The position numbers and the translations under genes were made by a program. This document shows positions 12,238 to 22,427 of a DNA stretch of 64,000 bases, one piece after another (within the stretch, counting starts at the first letter, position 1; each line of letters opens with the position of its first letter). Source of the DNA: Viola odorata (Eukaryota > Streptophyta > Magnoliopsida > Malpighiales > Violaceae); assembly GCA_963691705.1 (NCBI GenBank), contig OY829539.1:19886407-19950406 (forward strand), written 5' to 3'. The notes under the pieces are model-generated. The model saw only the letters and a list, made by a program, of their open reading frames with translations, had not been told where the DNA came from and ran no database searches.

Positions 12238-14707
12238 ATGGCTGAGCCTGTTGCTCCTCCTGCCGCTCCGGACAGGCCTATGTCCGCAGTTGAGGCCAAG
12301 ATTGCCGCCACGGTTTCGGTGATAACCACTCGGGTCGATTTGGATGCCGAGTTGATTTCCTGCGGTGGGATTCTGGAAGATAAATACACGGCTATGGTTG
12401 CTGGGCCGGAGGTTAGGTTGAATACCGATTTTACTGGGAACGACCGGGTGCTTTATACGAAGATTTTTAAGTACGGGTTCTGTCTTCCGTCTTCCGTTAC
12501 ACTCGCTGGTTCGTGATATGTTGGTTAAGTTTGATCTGAACCCGGTGCAAATTCCTCTGAATTCCTGGGCCGGTATCTACGCATTTATCCGGGTGTGTGT
12601 CACTAACGGTATTGCGCAGCCTAGCCTTCGGCTCTTAAGGCATTTCTTCCAATTGAGCATCCGAAAAGGTTGGGTTTCTATTTACCCTCGAAAGTCTGAT
12701 CTTTCGGTTAAATCTCTTACTATGCATTTCCAGAAGTTTGACTCATCGATCAAGAACTGGGCGAATCACTTCTTCGTTCTTGAGATGCCTGCACGTGCCT
12801 GGAGGTCTGGTTTCAATCGGCACATTACTGATGCCCGATGGGTCAAACCTCAGTAGAATGAACTAACGCTTGAGGAGGTGGCTGCTATCGAGAAGCTCCT
12901 AGGCGCTTTGAAGAAGCCGTTCAATATGCGGTTATATGCCATTTGGGAACCGATAGAGTAGTGTGCTATTGGTAAGTTTTTCCTCTGTGATTTCTTTAGC
13001 TTCTCTGCCCGATGGTGTCGTTTGTTGTAATGAGATGACCTTGATTGTTTCTGCAGATAAGAAGGACGACGAGGATGACGATAGGGAGTCCTCGCTGGGC
13101 AAAAGCGAAGGGGGGCCTTCGCCTTAGGTAGAGCGGGAAGAGAGCCCTGAAATTTCTCTTCGGAGGTGAAAAAGGTCTGTCGTGGGGGCTTCTTCGTATC
13201 AAACGGGGGAGTCTCTCTCTAACAAAAAACCCAGGTCCCTCCGAAAGGGGTAGTTGCTGTCGTTCCCTAGGTTTCGGTTACTCATCCTTCGCTGAGACTA
13301 GCCTCGGATGTCGGTCATGACGTTTTTGATCGATCGGTGGAGTTTACCGGCGAGAGGGTTCTAGTGGCAGAGGATACTGGGCCGCTGCTGTCAAGTTTTA
13401 TCGTAATTTCTGCTACTTCCCTTAGATTTTGTCCTTCTGAGCCATCGGTGACCCCGTCGCCTCCGAAGCCTTCTGCTCAGAAGTCCTCCTCTGTTGTGGC
13501 GTACAGGGTTGCCCGTTTGCTTGAGAAAAAATGAAAGAGGAAGGAAAGAAGTTCGTCGCCTACTGTCGCGGAGGTTTTTAGGACGTCTGCCAAAGGGGGA
13601 GGGGAACTTAATCCCATCGTTGTTGGTGCGGACGATGGCCAGGTCTCAGACATTCTTGCAAATACGGATGTGGGGCCGGATCTGAGGGGCACTCGTTTTG
13701 ATGCTTCGTCCCCTCAACGTTTTCCTGGCAGTGGGTCCGGCTCCCGCTGACCTTCTCCGAATGCTTCTTTATTGGGTGGTGGTGACGATATTTGCTCCCT
13801 TGATGCCTCTACTTTGGCACCCTTGCGCGTTCATTTCACGCCTGCTCCACCTCTAGCCGAAATTGTCCTCCCATATGGGTATCTGCAGGGCGCACAGTCG
13901 TTGAATACGAACATTCATCTTTCGTCTTTAGGGCCCGGCGGCCCTGTCACTCATACTTTGGACGTAAGGGATCTGGCGCAGCAAGGTCTACCAGCGTTGG
14001 GAGTGGTTGACCCCTGTGCTAGAGATCTTCCTCTGTCGGTCTTTTTTGGGGAGATGGTCGGCCTGGATTATGAGAGGGGGCAGCTTCGCGAAATATCCCT
14101 AGGGCGTCAGCATGCCAAAGCCCAGGCCAGTGTATTTTCTGCTTTCTGCCAGCTTTGTTATTTGCAGGAGAATTCGTCCGATAGGATTCGGTCATTGATG
14201 GGCGATCTTGGGAAAGAGAGAGCAGAGCATGCAAATACTTGGGCCGCTAGTGAGCGTATTGAAGCGGACCTTGGAATTCTTCATGCGGAGGTGGATGGTG
14301 CCAAAGCGAAAGCTGCCGAGCTCTCGGGCGTTTATGAGGAGTTGGTTGATGTGAAGAGAGAGAGAGATGCCGAAAAGGGTCGTCTAGAGGACCTTGTCCG
14401 AGAGAATGAGAGGCTTCAACGAGAGTTGGCTTCGGAAAGAGAGCGGGCCGAAAGGCTTCAGTCAGAGCTGAATGTTGTTCCCTAGAAGATGGTTGCACTT
14501 CGGAATGAAGTTGTTGATGCCATGCTGACTGCCTTCTCCGACTGTTATGATGATCCTTATTTCGAGTTAACAAAGGTGTCTGATCACGTCGATAGCCTCA
14601 TCGCCGTGATAGATGTTGGTCAGTCTGACGTGACTGGTGGGTCCGATCGGCCACCATTGCCCGAAGGGAGTTCTCCCTCTCAGCCTCCACCGCCTTCTGA
14701 CCCTTAA
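12238..14707 (+). pseudogene. Antisense 'gypsy-type transposon' protein gene (PF04195-like), intron-containing, decayed
   Basis: This gene lies on the strand opposite gag-pol of the host retroelement. The protein starts MAEPVAPPAAPDRP at 12238. It carries the family's hallmark core, a KYGFCLPSS stretch followed after a one-base frameshift near 12,505 by VRDMLVKFDLNPVQIPLNSW and IYAFIRVC. A splice-like intron 12972-13056 (GTAAG...TTTCTGCAG) joins an AI codon pair to an acidic DKKDDEDDD run in frame. From 13772 to 14707 follow a linker and a long charged coiled coil (RERDAEKGRLEDLVRENERL), then a proline-rich tail PSQPPPPSDP. Several TAG/TGA stops and the frameshift break it. In related plant elements this family is annotated as 'putative gypsy type transposon'; its function is unknown. 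Confidence 0.75.
12972..13056 (+). other. Probable 85-bp spliceosomal intron in the antisense gene
   Basis: Donor G|GTAAGTTTTT and acceptor TTGTTTCTGCAG|AT with a T-rich body. Removing it joins ATT-G to AT-AAG in phase and yields a continuous acidic stretch. The intron can survive retrotransposition only because it runs antisense to the genomic RNA. Confidence 0.7.
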
Positions 14708-15002
14708 TTTTTCTCTTTCTCCTTCGTGCTCTCATGTTAGACTGGACACCGTTTGAATTTCCATCGTTTTGTAATAATGAATTTCTGTCTCTCTTTACTT
14801 GCTTTCCTGCCTTGATGTGGAAATGTTGTGAAATTTTTGCTATGTCTGTGTTGATTGTTCTGTTGATCTGAGCCCTTCATGCTTTAGCTTGCTATGCCCG
14901 AATGCTTAGTGAGTTTTGAGGAGTTATCGGTCACTCCCGATGGCTAATCTTTTGACCGTTTAAACATTACCGTTGGGTTGGTTTTTCGAGGTGGTGCTTA
15001 TG

Positions 15003-15015
15003 TGTTTATAAATGG
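15003..15015 (+). promoter_or_regulatory. TATA box of antisense ORF A
   Basis: GTTTATAAATGGG lies about 83 bp upstream of the ATG at 15097, with a pyrimidine-rich 5' leader between them. This is a normal plant Pol II core-promoter spacing. Confidence 0.65.
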
Positions 15016-15096
15016 GTTCTTTCTTCTCATCTTGCTCAGTTGCCTCCCTTTTTATTCCTTGCTTCTCTCTACTTTCCCTTCTTTCCTTTTGTGATC

Positions 15097-15489
15097 ATGG
15101 ATGACTTGAGCAGAAATTATCTGGCCGCGAATGCCTGCCATGTGAAGGGCCACGTCGTGGGAGACATCTCTGCCGTGAGGCGTATGCTGACACGTATTTC
15201 TGCGGACATTGATCTGCTGGAAAGCATGCTCCATCCCTTGGTGTGTCTTCGGGATAATGTGAGGGAAACAGACCGTGATGCTCTCACGGTGGTTTCGAGG
15301 GCGGCGGTGTCGGCTTCTTATGTTCAAGCTACCATGACCGCTCTGAGGAACCAAAAAGCTATGTTGCAGTGCTGTCTAGAGGGGATGAGAGGAGCCTCTT
15401 CCGACTTGACCTCAGTTGCAGCTGCCATCAGGGGGATCCCTCCTTCGCCTCCTCATGCTGACGAGGGTGAAGATGGTTTTACTGATTAA
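15097..15489 (+). CDS. Small antisense ORF A in the Tat-type element, 130 aa, unknown function
   Basis: An intact frame starts MDDLSRNYLAANACHVKGH, is mostly helical, and ends PPSPPHADEGEDGFTD. It has no membrane segment, zinc motif or recognisable domain. The ATG at 15097 is chosen over an upstream one at 15040 because it sits 83 bp after a TATA box and the pyrimidine-rich leader ends there. Downstream come TTTGTAGATGTCGTATG (15507-15523) and AATAAA (15531). The gene is antisense to gag-pol. It appears distantly paralogous to the ORF at 18547-18906, sharing an LRN.K motif, a similar ending before a proline/acidic tail, and the same 17-bp downstream block. Confidence 0.6.
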   Translation: MDDLSRNYLAANACHVKGHVVGDISAVRRMLTRISADIDLLESMLHPLVCLRDNVRETDRDALTVVSRAAVSASYVQATMTALRNQKAMLQCCLEGMRGASSDLTSVAAAIRGIPPSPPHADEGEDGFTD

Positions 15490-15543
15490 GTGCCTTTGTT
15501 TTTCTGTTTGTAGATGTCGTATGACCTTGTAATAAAGAGGAGT

Positions 15544-18129
15544 TGTTGCTACCCGATTTCGCATTTTAAAATTTCCATTTGTTGCATTTTTATCATCGAT
15601 TTTTTTGAAAATTATACACCTGTTTATTTTCGTCAATCTGATGTTTATTTTTGCGCTTCATATCGTTTAAATTTTTATATCGTACTTTTTCACATTTTTT
15701 ATCACTTTTTTCCGTTTGAACCCGTATCGGTTCCGAGTCAAATCCTCGAACGAGGGTCAGACAATTTTACTCGTTAGCTACTTAGTTTTTATTATTATTT
15801 TAACTCGCACCATTTTATTGTATTTCACCCAATTTATGTTTTAGCATTTTCTTACGCCCGAACTTTTATTACTTAAAGGGGAATTGTTATCAAGCTTCAG
15901 CGAACTTTTTATCATTCACTGTGTGTTAATTATTTCAACCCATTTTATTCTATATATTAGCATTTTTGGTCGGGTTTGTATCCATTTTCGGGCAAAATTA
16001 CCCGTATTATCGACTCGAACTCATAATAAATAATTTCCCTCGTGCGCACCCCGTCAGCATTTAATACTCCCTTACAATCGCATGTCACTGTTCACTACGC
16101 CATCGCCATCTCTTCGCCGAACATCACACCATCGCCGCCTGCCTCGTTCTCTTCCCCCAACGGTTGATGCCTCTCTATTCCCCTACTCCTTGGCAACTGT
16201 TTTCGGCTTCATCCCTTTTGCCATCCATCTATAAATCCTTTCATTCTCACTCATGGAAAGGGGAGGAACAGAGAATTTCAGAAGAGGAGACTCAACTTCA
16301 TTCACTCTGCCAGAAATTTCAATCCATACAATTACCCACCAATGTCAACTACCATTCGGCCTCCCCATCATCAACCGACCTCCATCTTCCTCTTCAACCT
16401 CCAATACTAAATCGATCTTAACCCCACTGCCAAGCCCATCATCACCCAACAAATCCATAGTCACCACTGCCAAATTATCAAAATCAATTCTCAATACATA
16501 CCACTACACGGCTTCACCACACAGCCAATCTCGGTCTCTATCACCCCCCCAAACTACCCATTCCCGAACAAAACAAAGCAACCCAGCCCTCCAAATACTC
16601 ATTTCCTACACGAAATTCACAAAGACCACTACCAATCACCGCCCAATCAACACTAACCACTGCCATCTCACCACTGCAGCCGACCAGCATCGCACCGCCC
16701 CTCAGTCACCGCCGATTGTCCCTCTCTCACTAGCCGGCTGCACAAGCACAGAAAACAGTAAGCTTTACTAACACCCATTCATCATCATTTATCATCCGTT
16801 AATTTCTTAAAACAAAAATTTGTTGTGGTGGCTTGCTATTTCTGGGTTCGTTGTCGTTTTGCTGCTGGGCTTGTGTTTGATTGACAGGTTCGGATTGAGT
16901 TGGCAAGAGAGGAAATTGGGCATTTTGATTTCGGTTGATTTTGGGGCATGATTTGGGATATTTGTCGTTGTATGGGTTTATTGTGGTTTGTCGGTGCGGG
17001 TTTGGTTCTATTCCGGACAATGGTGTAGCAATCGGCGACGGTGGCTGGGTCTTGCGTGGTGGTGGCCGGAACAGAAGGCAGGAAATAAGAAGAAGATGAG
17101 ATGCGTTGTAATTTTTAGGTTAGATGTTTAGGGTGTTTGTTGGAATAAAAGGGAGAATGGGCTGATGTATTTGTTTTAATTGTGAGGGGGAACCACAGGC
17201 CGGCCCGTGTAAAGGAAAGAATTGAAGCTCGGCGCATAGCGCCAAGCATGTGAGACGCTGGGCTTAGCAGCCTAGTGTGGAGAGGGAGTAATGGGCCGGC
17301 GCTGTGTGCCTGGCCCAAGCGATGAGAGATGCTGGGCTGTCTGCCCAGCCCAGCGTGGAAGAAAAAGGAAAAGGCCAGCCCTGCTGGGCTGGTCTGCTGA
17401 TGGGCCCTACCAGGGCCCATTCCCGGCCCAGTGGGTCGGGCCCAAAAAATAGGGAGCCGTCGTTTTTATTTTTTGATTATTTTAATTTTTTATCTGTATG
17501 CTTGTACTATTTATTTATTTCCGCACTTGCACCGATTATTTACTTTTCGCATGCTTGTTTATTTTCGTACATCATGCATGATAACTATTCCGCACATGTA
17601 AAAACAATCACTAACGCTCGCATACAAAAGATGTCAAACGTCTACCCACCCGTGCCAATAATTCCTATAAAAAAGGTATATCCGCCCGATACCCTTTCCC
17701 AAGTAAACGTCTCTTCTCTTTTATTTATTCCACGCTTTTCCGCATATATATATTCGTATGCATGATATTTAAAATTACTAAAATTTATTTTATCTGTTGG
17801 GCATGGTCACGTAAAATCAGGACTCTTTTTTTACTTTTCAAAACACATTTAAATGCCTCTTTATCCGGTAACCTTTTTAGGATGTGATTCGGGTGCCTAA
17901 TACCTTCCTGAGTCCATAATACGACCCCGAACTGTCGTTCTCGGGTTCAGACCCACTTTGCCTTAGTTTTTATTTTTATGCATGACGAATAGGTTCCCTA
18001 AACCTAGAAACAAATTAGGGTGGCGACTTCATTGCATGTTGCGACGCGTCCTTTTACGCTGAGCATCGTAATGTCCCAGATTCGTCGTATACTCGCGAAT
18101 GTTCATTTTATTTTCACGGGGGTGCGACA
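15544..18129 (-). mobile_element. Solo LTR, Ogre/Tat-like, 2.6 kb
   Basis: On the minus strand it starts TGTCGCACCCCCGTG and ends GGGTAGCAACA. A perfect 5-bp target duplication GGAGT lies at 15539-15543 and 18130-18134. Near its start it has GAAGTCGCCACCCTAAT and GGTTTAGGGAACC, sequence seen at the start of many plant Tat/Ogre LTRs. No internal region or second LTR is present, so it is a solo LTR. The open frames within it (for example 16253-16771 and 17304-17765) lack any domain and are chance. Excising it rejoins the trailer of antisense ORF A to the upstream region of ORF B. Confidence 0.9.
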
Positions 18130-18463
18130 GGAGTGTTTGTTTGAGATTTTGAGGTAGTGTTTGTGCTGTTTCCGTTGGACTTACCGTCGTGCTTGCATTG
18201 TTTCTCTTATTGCCGTTAGCCACATCGTTGTTCCGATGACTCTCCTACTCGTGTGCAATTTATTGCCGATAGTGAATAGCTTCCCCTAGTGTTTTTGCTT
18301 AGCCTGCGGCGGTTTCTAAATTTAGCAGCCTTTCAATAAATGCTGGTTGCTTTTCCCGTTGGTGGCGTCTATATTGGGGAGTGTCGCGTCTTCCCCCGGC
18401 GCCTTTATTGATGATCGCGTCTTTTTAGGTGCCTTTGTAACTGCGCCATTAATTGTCAGGCCT

Positions 18464-18475
18464 TCTATAAATAGG
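18464..18475 (+). promoter_or_regulatory. TATA box of antisense ORF B
   Basis: TCTATAAATAGG lies 72 bp upstream of the start of the 119-aa ORF, followed by a CT-rich leader. Confidence 0.7.
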
Positions 18476-18546
18476 CTATGACTTGTTTGGCCAGAACTAA
18501 CCTTTTGCTCTCCTCTTCCTCTTAGTCTTTGCTTGTTTTTCTCATT

Positions 18547-18906
18547 ATGGACGAGCAGACCTTAGGACAGTTCTTGTTTTTCCTTTCTAAGGTGAAGAAG
18601 AATTCCCTTCGAGATTCTCTTGCTATCCATGAGATGATCCAAACCACTGAGGAGGAGATCCGTGGTTTGGAAGAGATTGCATATCTGCTGCTTGCCAAGA
18701 AGGGGCTGGCTCTACCGGAGGATTTCAAGGTGGTAGACACCGTTGGCAGTGCCCTTCTCCATGTGGAGGTCTCCCTCAGCATGCTTCGGAACAAGAAGAT
18801 CTTTCTTGAAAGCTTTCTGCGCGTTCTATCTCCCATTCCTGGCGAGGTTGGAGATGTTTCTTGCACTCTGATGAACATTCCTCTCCTCCCTGGTGATGAT
18901 GAATAG
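18547..18906 (+). CDS. Small antisense ORF B in the Tat-type element, 119 aa, unknown function
   Basis: An intact frame starts MDEQTLGQFLFFLSKVKKN and ends NIPLLPGDDE, with predicted helices throughout and no known domain. The ATG at 18547 lies 72 bp after TCTATAAATAGG. After the stop come the block TTTGTAGATGTCGTATG (18927-18943) and AATAAA near 18957. The order promoter, short leader, ORF, shared trailer, poly(A) signal repeats that of ORF A. Conserved landmarks between the two proteins include LRN.K in the second half and a short proline/acidic end. It may be an ancient duplicate. It could bind RNA or protein, but nothing in the sequence says so. Confidence 0.6.
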   Translation: MDEQTLGQFLFFLSKVKKNSLRDSLAIHEMIQTTEEEIRGLEEIAYLLLAKKGLALPEDFKVVDTVGSALLHVEVSLSMLRNKKIFLESFLRVLSPIPGEVGDVSCTLMNIPLLPGDDE

Positions 18907-19025
18907 GTGGTAGTTGCTTTTTTATCTTTGTAGATGTCGTATGGCCCCCCTTTATGAATAAAATTTCTTTCCGTTTAGATTTTGCAAATTTTCCATGTAT
19001 TAACGAGTATTGGCAGGCCATTGTA

Positions 19026-19337
19026 GACCCAACGGAATACCGTCACCTGACAAAACAACTCTCTCCATCCGTCTGTTTGAAAATAGATATGGGATTTTGT
19101 GTACAGGTCTGTGTTAACGCGTATCGTGGCCGATAGACCAAACGGAATACGGTCAGCTAACAACGCAAGCTCTCTCCATTCGCCCGTTTTCATTGAAACG
19201 GAGATGGGATGCCAAGTCGCCCGTTTGAACAAACGGTGAAGGCTATTTGTTGGTCTTAACATGTATCGTGACCGATAGACCCAACGGAATACAGTCAGCT
19301 GACAACGCAAGGTCTCTCCATTCGCCCGTAACGGGCA
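19026..19337. repeat. Three tandem units (about 110-142 bp) in the 3' region of the Tat-type element
   Basis: Units begin at 19026, 19136 and 19278 with GACCCAACGGAATACNGTCA, followed by CTCTCCATYCGYC and, in the first two, a GATATGGGAT- or GAGATGGGAT-like block. The second unit has an extra insert that includes the palindrome CCGTTTGAACAAACGG. Tandem repeats between pol and the 3' LTR are typical of Tat-lineage elements. Confidence 0.85.
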
Positions 19338-19349
19338 GGGGCTGACTAT

Positions 19350-19919
19350 TGTTGATATCTCCGTGGACGGTTGCCTCGAGATCTTGCAAATTCTTGGCAC
19401 TTCTGGCAGGTTCTTACAAAGACATCACAATCCCTCCGGATCGTTGGCTAGTAGAATCCGTTGCGGAGGACTTGTGCTGCCATAGTCCCTCCAGAGGCAT
19501 GCATGCCGCAGATACCCTCGTGGATTTCTCGCATGGTATAGTGTCCTTCTTCCTCCAATAGGCATTTGGTTGCTGGATGTGAGAAACAACGACGAATCAA
19601 GTCTCCGTCGAACATAGAACATCTTGTTACCCGTTTGAGAATTTTTATTTTTGCCGTAGGGTCTGTCGGCAAGATGTTGTGTTTCAAATATTTGATAACG
19701 GGCGTGCGTCAGTCGTTTTCATCCTCTTCGATGCATAGAGTGAGTTGTTCCTCTATAAACGAAGGAGTTAGGATTTCCTCTATCATAACGTCCTTTGGCA
19801 CGGCAGCGTCAGGATCCGCGGCCAGTTTTGCGATCTCATCGGCCTCGAAATTTTCCTCTCTCGGAATGTGCTTGATATTTACCCGAATGCCCTATTTTTC
19901 GATAGATGCTAGCTCCTTT
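19350..19919 (-). pseudogene. Tat-type pol: end of RNase H and integrase zinc-binding domain only
   Basis: On the minus strand the frame resumes after the insertion at 19920 with KELASIEK and IRVNIKHIPRE (end of RNase H). A linker follows, then the integrase H2C2 finger: HEGICGMHASGG and CQKCQEFARSRGN. Stops occur at IEK* and GFY*. Sequence homology stops right after the finger, so the DDE catalytic core and C-terminal domain of integrase are missing and the repeats at 19026-19337 follow directly. Confidence 0.8.
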
Positions 19920-20677
19920 TGATACGATCCTAGCTAGGCCAAGATGCGCATAAGTGACGATCTAGTTCTCTTGTAGGTTTGATGCACGGAATTGACGAAA
20001 ATCCCCTTGTTCTCCACGAACGCTCTTCTTTGATCAATTAATATCCCATACTATTAATTGATATAATTCTTCATGAAAGCTCTTGATTGTTTTGAAAGGA
20101 ATCCACCCTTCAAGTTGATGGTTGTTGGCAAGAGTCCACTTGCCTAAGTACGCCCTAGTCGCACCCTAAAGAGAATCCACCCTTTAGCAAAAAGATTGAA
20201 TCCACAATCTTCACAACGATCGAATCCACGAATCGCCAACACGCTTGCTCACGCTCCTTCCACACTTGACTCCACAAATGCCACGCTTTGCTCACACCAC
20301 ACTAGTTCACTAGCCCTAACCGAGTCCACGGCTAAGTTAAACACAAGAACGGCTTGCACCGGAGATCAAGAAAGTAAGAAGGTAGAATAATGTAAATGGG
20401 GATTTGGTAAGGTGTTTGATGGAAATTCTAATCTAATTTTATTAATAATAAGCAAGCCTTTAAATAGGCGTTTTACAATACAAGTCTTCCTAGAAATAGA
20501 ACTACTAATAATAGATAGTTACCTAAATAATTAATTCCTATACAAAATAAACTCCTAATTAAGCCGAAGCTCTACATAGTAATTAAAGCACATAAAAATA
20601 GGAAATATTAATTCGTGCTCTCTTTTGCCAAACCCTAGCCGACTTGAGCTTCTTGGTGTGATCCTTGAACCGTATCA
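19920..20677 (-). repeat. LTR copy 1 (3'-most on the minus strand)
   Basis: 758 bp with TGATACGATCC at the low end and GAACCGTATCA at the high end. A minus-strand TATA-like CTATTTAAAGG occurs near 20457-20470 and repeats in each copy. Confidence 0.95.
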
Positions 20678-21165
20678 TTCCCTTCCCCTTGAAGGCGATT
20701 CGTCCTCGAATCGTGATCCATAAAATTCTCCAAGGACAAATTGTATCTCCATAGAATTTCTTCCTCATTCAATCCATAGGTTGCACAAATTGGTGTTATC
20801 ATGACCTCATAATCTTTCCTCAATGCAACGCTATGATCAAAATTCCCAATCGCTCGTCCTTCAAGTTTATTCAAATAACTCCAAAATGACGGCGATCCTT
20901 CCTTGATTCCTTGAGTATTAATTGAGTAATCAACTAAGGGATCATACTCTCCAAATGTTTCCACATACTCAAGCAAATCTAATTTTATCAAGAGAAGACG
21001 CATCCATCCTTTGTATTCCATACAAGCCATAGTTCTCGAGTAGTCTTCTCTTTTGCGCTTCCCTTCAAGATTATCAAACCTCTGCATCAGCTTCTTAATA
21101 AGCTCAATCACTTCTCCTCTCTCAGCTTCAAGCCTTGCTTCCGCCATCTTATTCACTTCAAGCAA
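20635..21165 (-). CDS. Orphan ORF of the three-LTR element, copy 1, 176 aa
   Basis: This copy is identical in protein to the second copy at 22385-22915. See that entry for motifs. The frame starts in the internal region, crosses the polypurine tract (20678-20690) and stops 43 bp inside LTR copy 1. Confidence 0.6.
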   Translation of the reverse strand: MLEVNKMAEARLEAERGEVIELIKKLMQRFDNLEGKRKREDYSRTMACMEYKGWMRLLLIKLDLLEYVETFGEYDPLVDYSINTQGIKEGSPSFWSYLNKLEGRAIGNFDHSVALRKDYEVMITPICATYGLNEEEILWRYNLSLENFMDHDSRTNRLQGEGNDTVQGSHQEAQVG

Positions 21166-21669
21166 ATTTTAACACAAGAAAGTGCAAATCTATTTTCGGT
21201 GAACACAGTTTAGTATTTCGGGTGCAGCTTTTTACTCCGATGTCCGAATCACCTGATTCTTCTTGATTCAGACTCCTGACAGACAGACCTTTCCAACGAA
21301 CTAAGACTCACTAAAATCGGATTCCAATAGGTATATATTGAAATACAATTTCGACACTGACACTTTGGTGGACTGTTTTTGGTGACTCTTTTGTATGACT
21401 CTTTTTTATGGACTATTTTTGTGACTTATATAAATAAATAAAAAAGACAAACAGACTCAACAAAAACTGACTTGGTTTAGAACTAATAAACCGACTAAAA
21501 AAAAAAAGACTCGACTTTGATTTAGAACTTCTAAATCGACAAAGACTCAAAACAGAAAATTTTGATGACACTTTTGATTTTGTGACTCTTTTTGACTCAA
21601 CAAAAAAAACTAAAAGATAGATGGGATTTTATTACCAAGCCTAGAACTCCCTTGAGCTCCGCTACCAAC

Positions 21670-22427
21670 TGATACGATCCTAGCTAGGCCAAGATGCACA
21701 TAAGTGACGATCTAGTTCTCTTGTAGGTTTGATGCACGGAATTGACGAAAATCCTCTTGTTCTCCACGAACGCTCTTCTTTGATCAATTAATATCCCATA
21801 CTATTAATTGATATAATTCTTCATGAAAGCTCTTGATTGTTTTGAAAGGAATCCACCCTTCAAGTTGATGGTTGTTGGCAAGAGTCCACTTGCCTAAGTA
21901 CGCCCTAGTCGCACCCTAAAGAGAATCCACCCTTTAGCAAAAAGATTGAATCCACAATCTTCACAACGATCGAATCCACGAATCGCCAACACGCTTGCTC
22001 ACGCTCCTTCCACACTTGACTCCACAAATGCCACGCTTTGCTCACACCACACTAGTTCACTAGCCCTAACCGAGTCCACGGCTAAGTTAAACACAAGAAC
22101 GGCTTGCACCGGAGATCAAGAAAGTAAGAAGGTAGAATAATGTAAATGGGGATTTGGTAAGGTGTTTGATGGAAATTCTAATCTAATTTTATTAATAATA
22201 AGCAAGCCTTTAAATAGGCGTTTTACAATACAAGTCTTCCTAGAAATAGAACTACTAATAATAGATAGTTACCTAAATAATTAATTCCTATACAAAATAA
22301 ACTCCTAATTAAGCCGAAGCTCTACATAGTAATTAAAGCACATAAAAATAGGAAATATTAATTCGTGCTCTCTTTTGCCAAACCCTAGCCGACTTGAGCT
22401 TCTTGGTGTGATCCTTGAACCGTATCA
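21670..22427 (-). repeat. LTR copy 2 (middle)
   Basis: 758 bp. It differs from copies 1 and 3 at two visible sites near its low end (GCACATAAG and AATCCTCTTG instead of GCGCATAAG and AATCCCCTTG). Confidence 0.95.

Noticed and set aside
16253..17765. Open frames of 150-172 codons
   Set aside because: They lie inside the solo LTR at 15544-18129, are low complexity and match no family.
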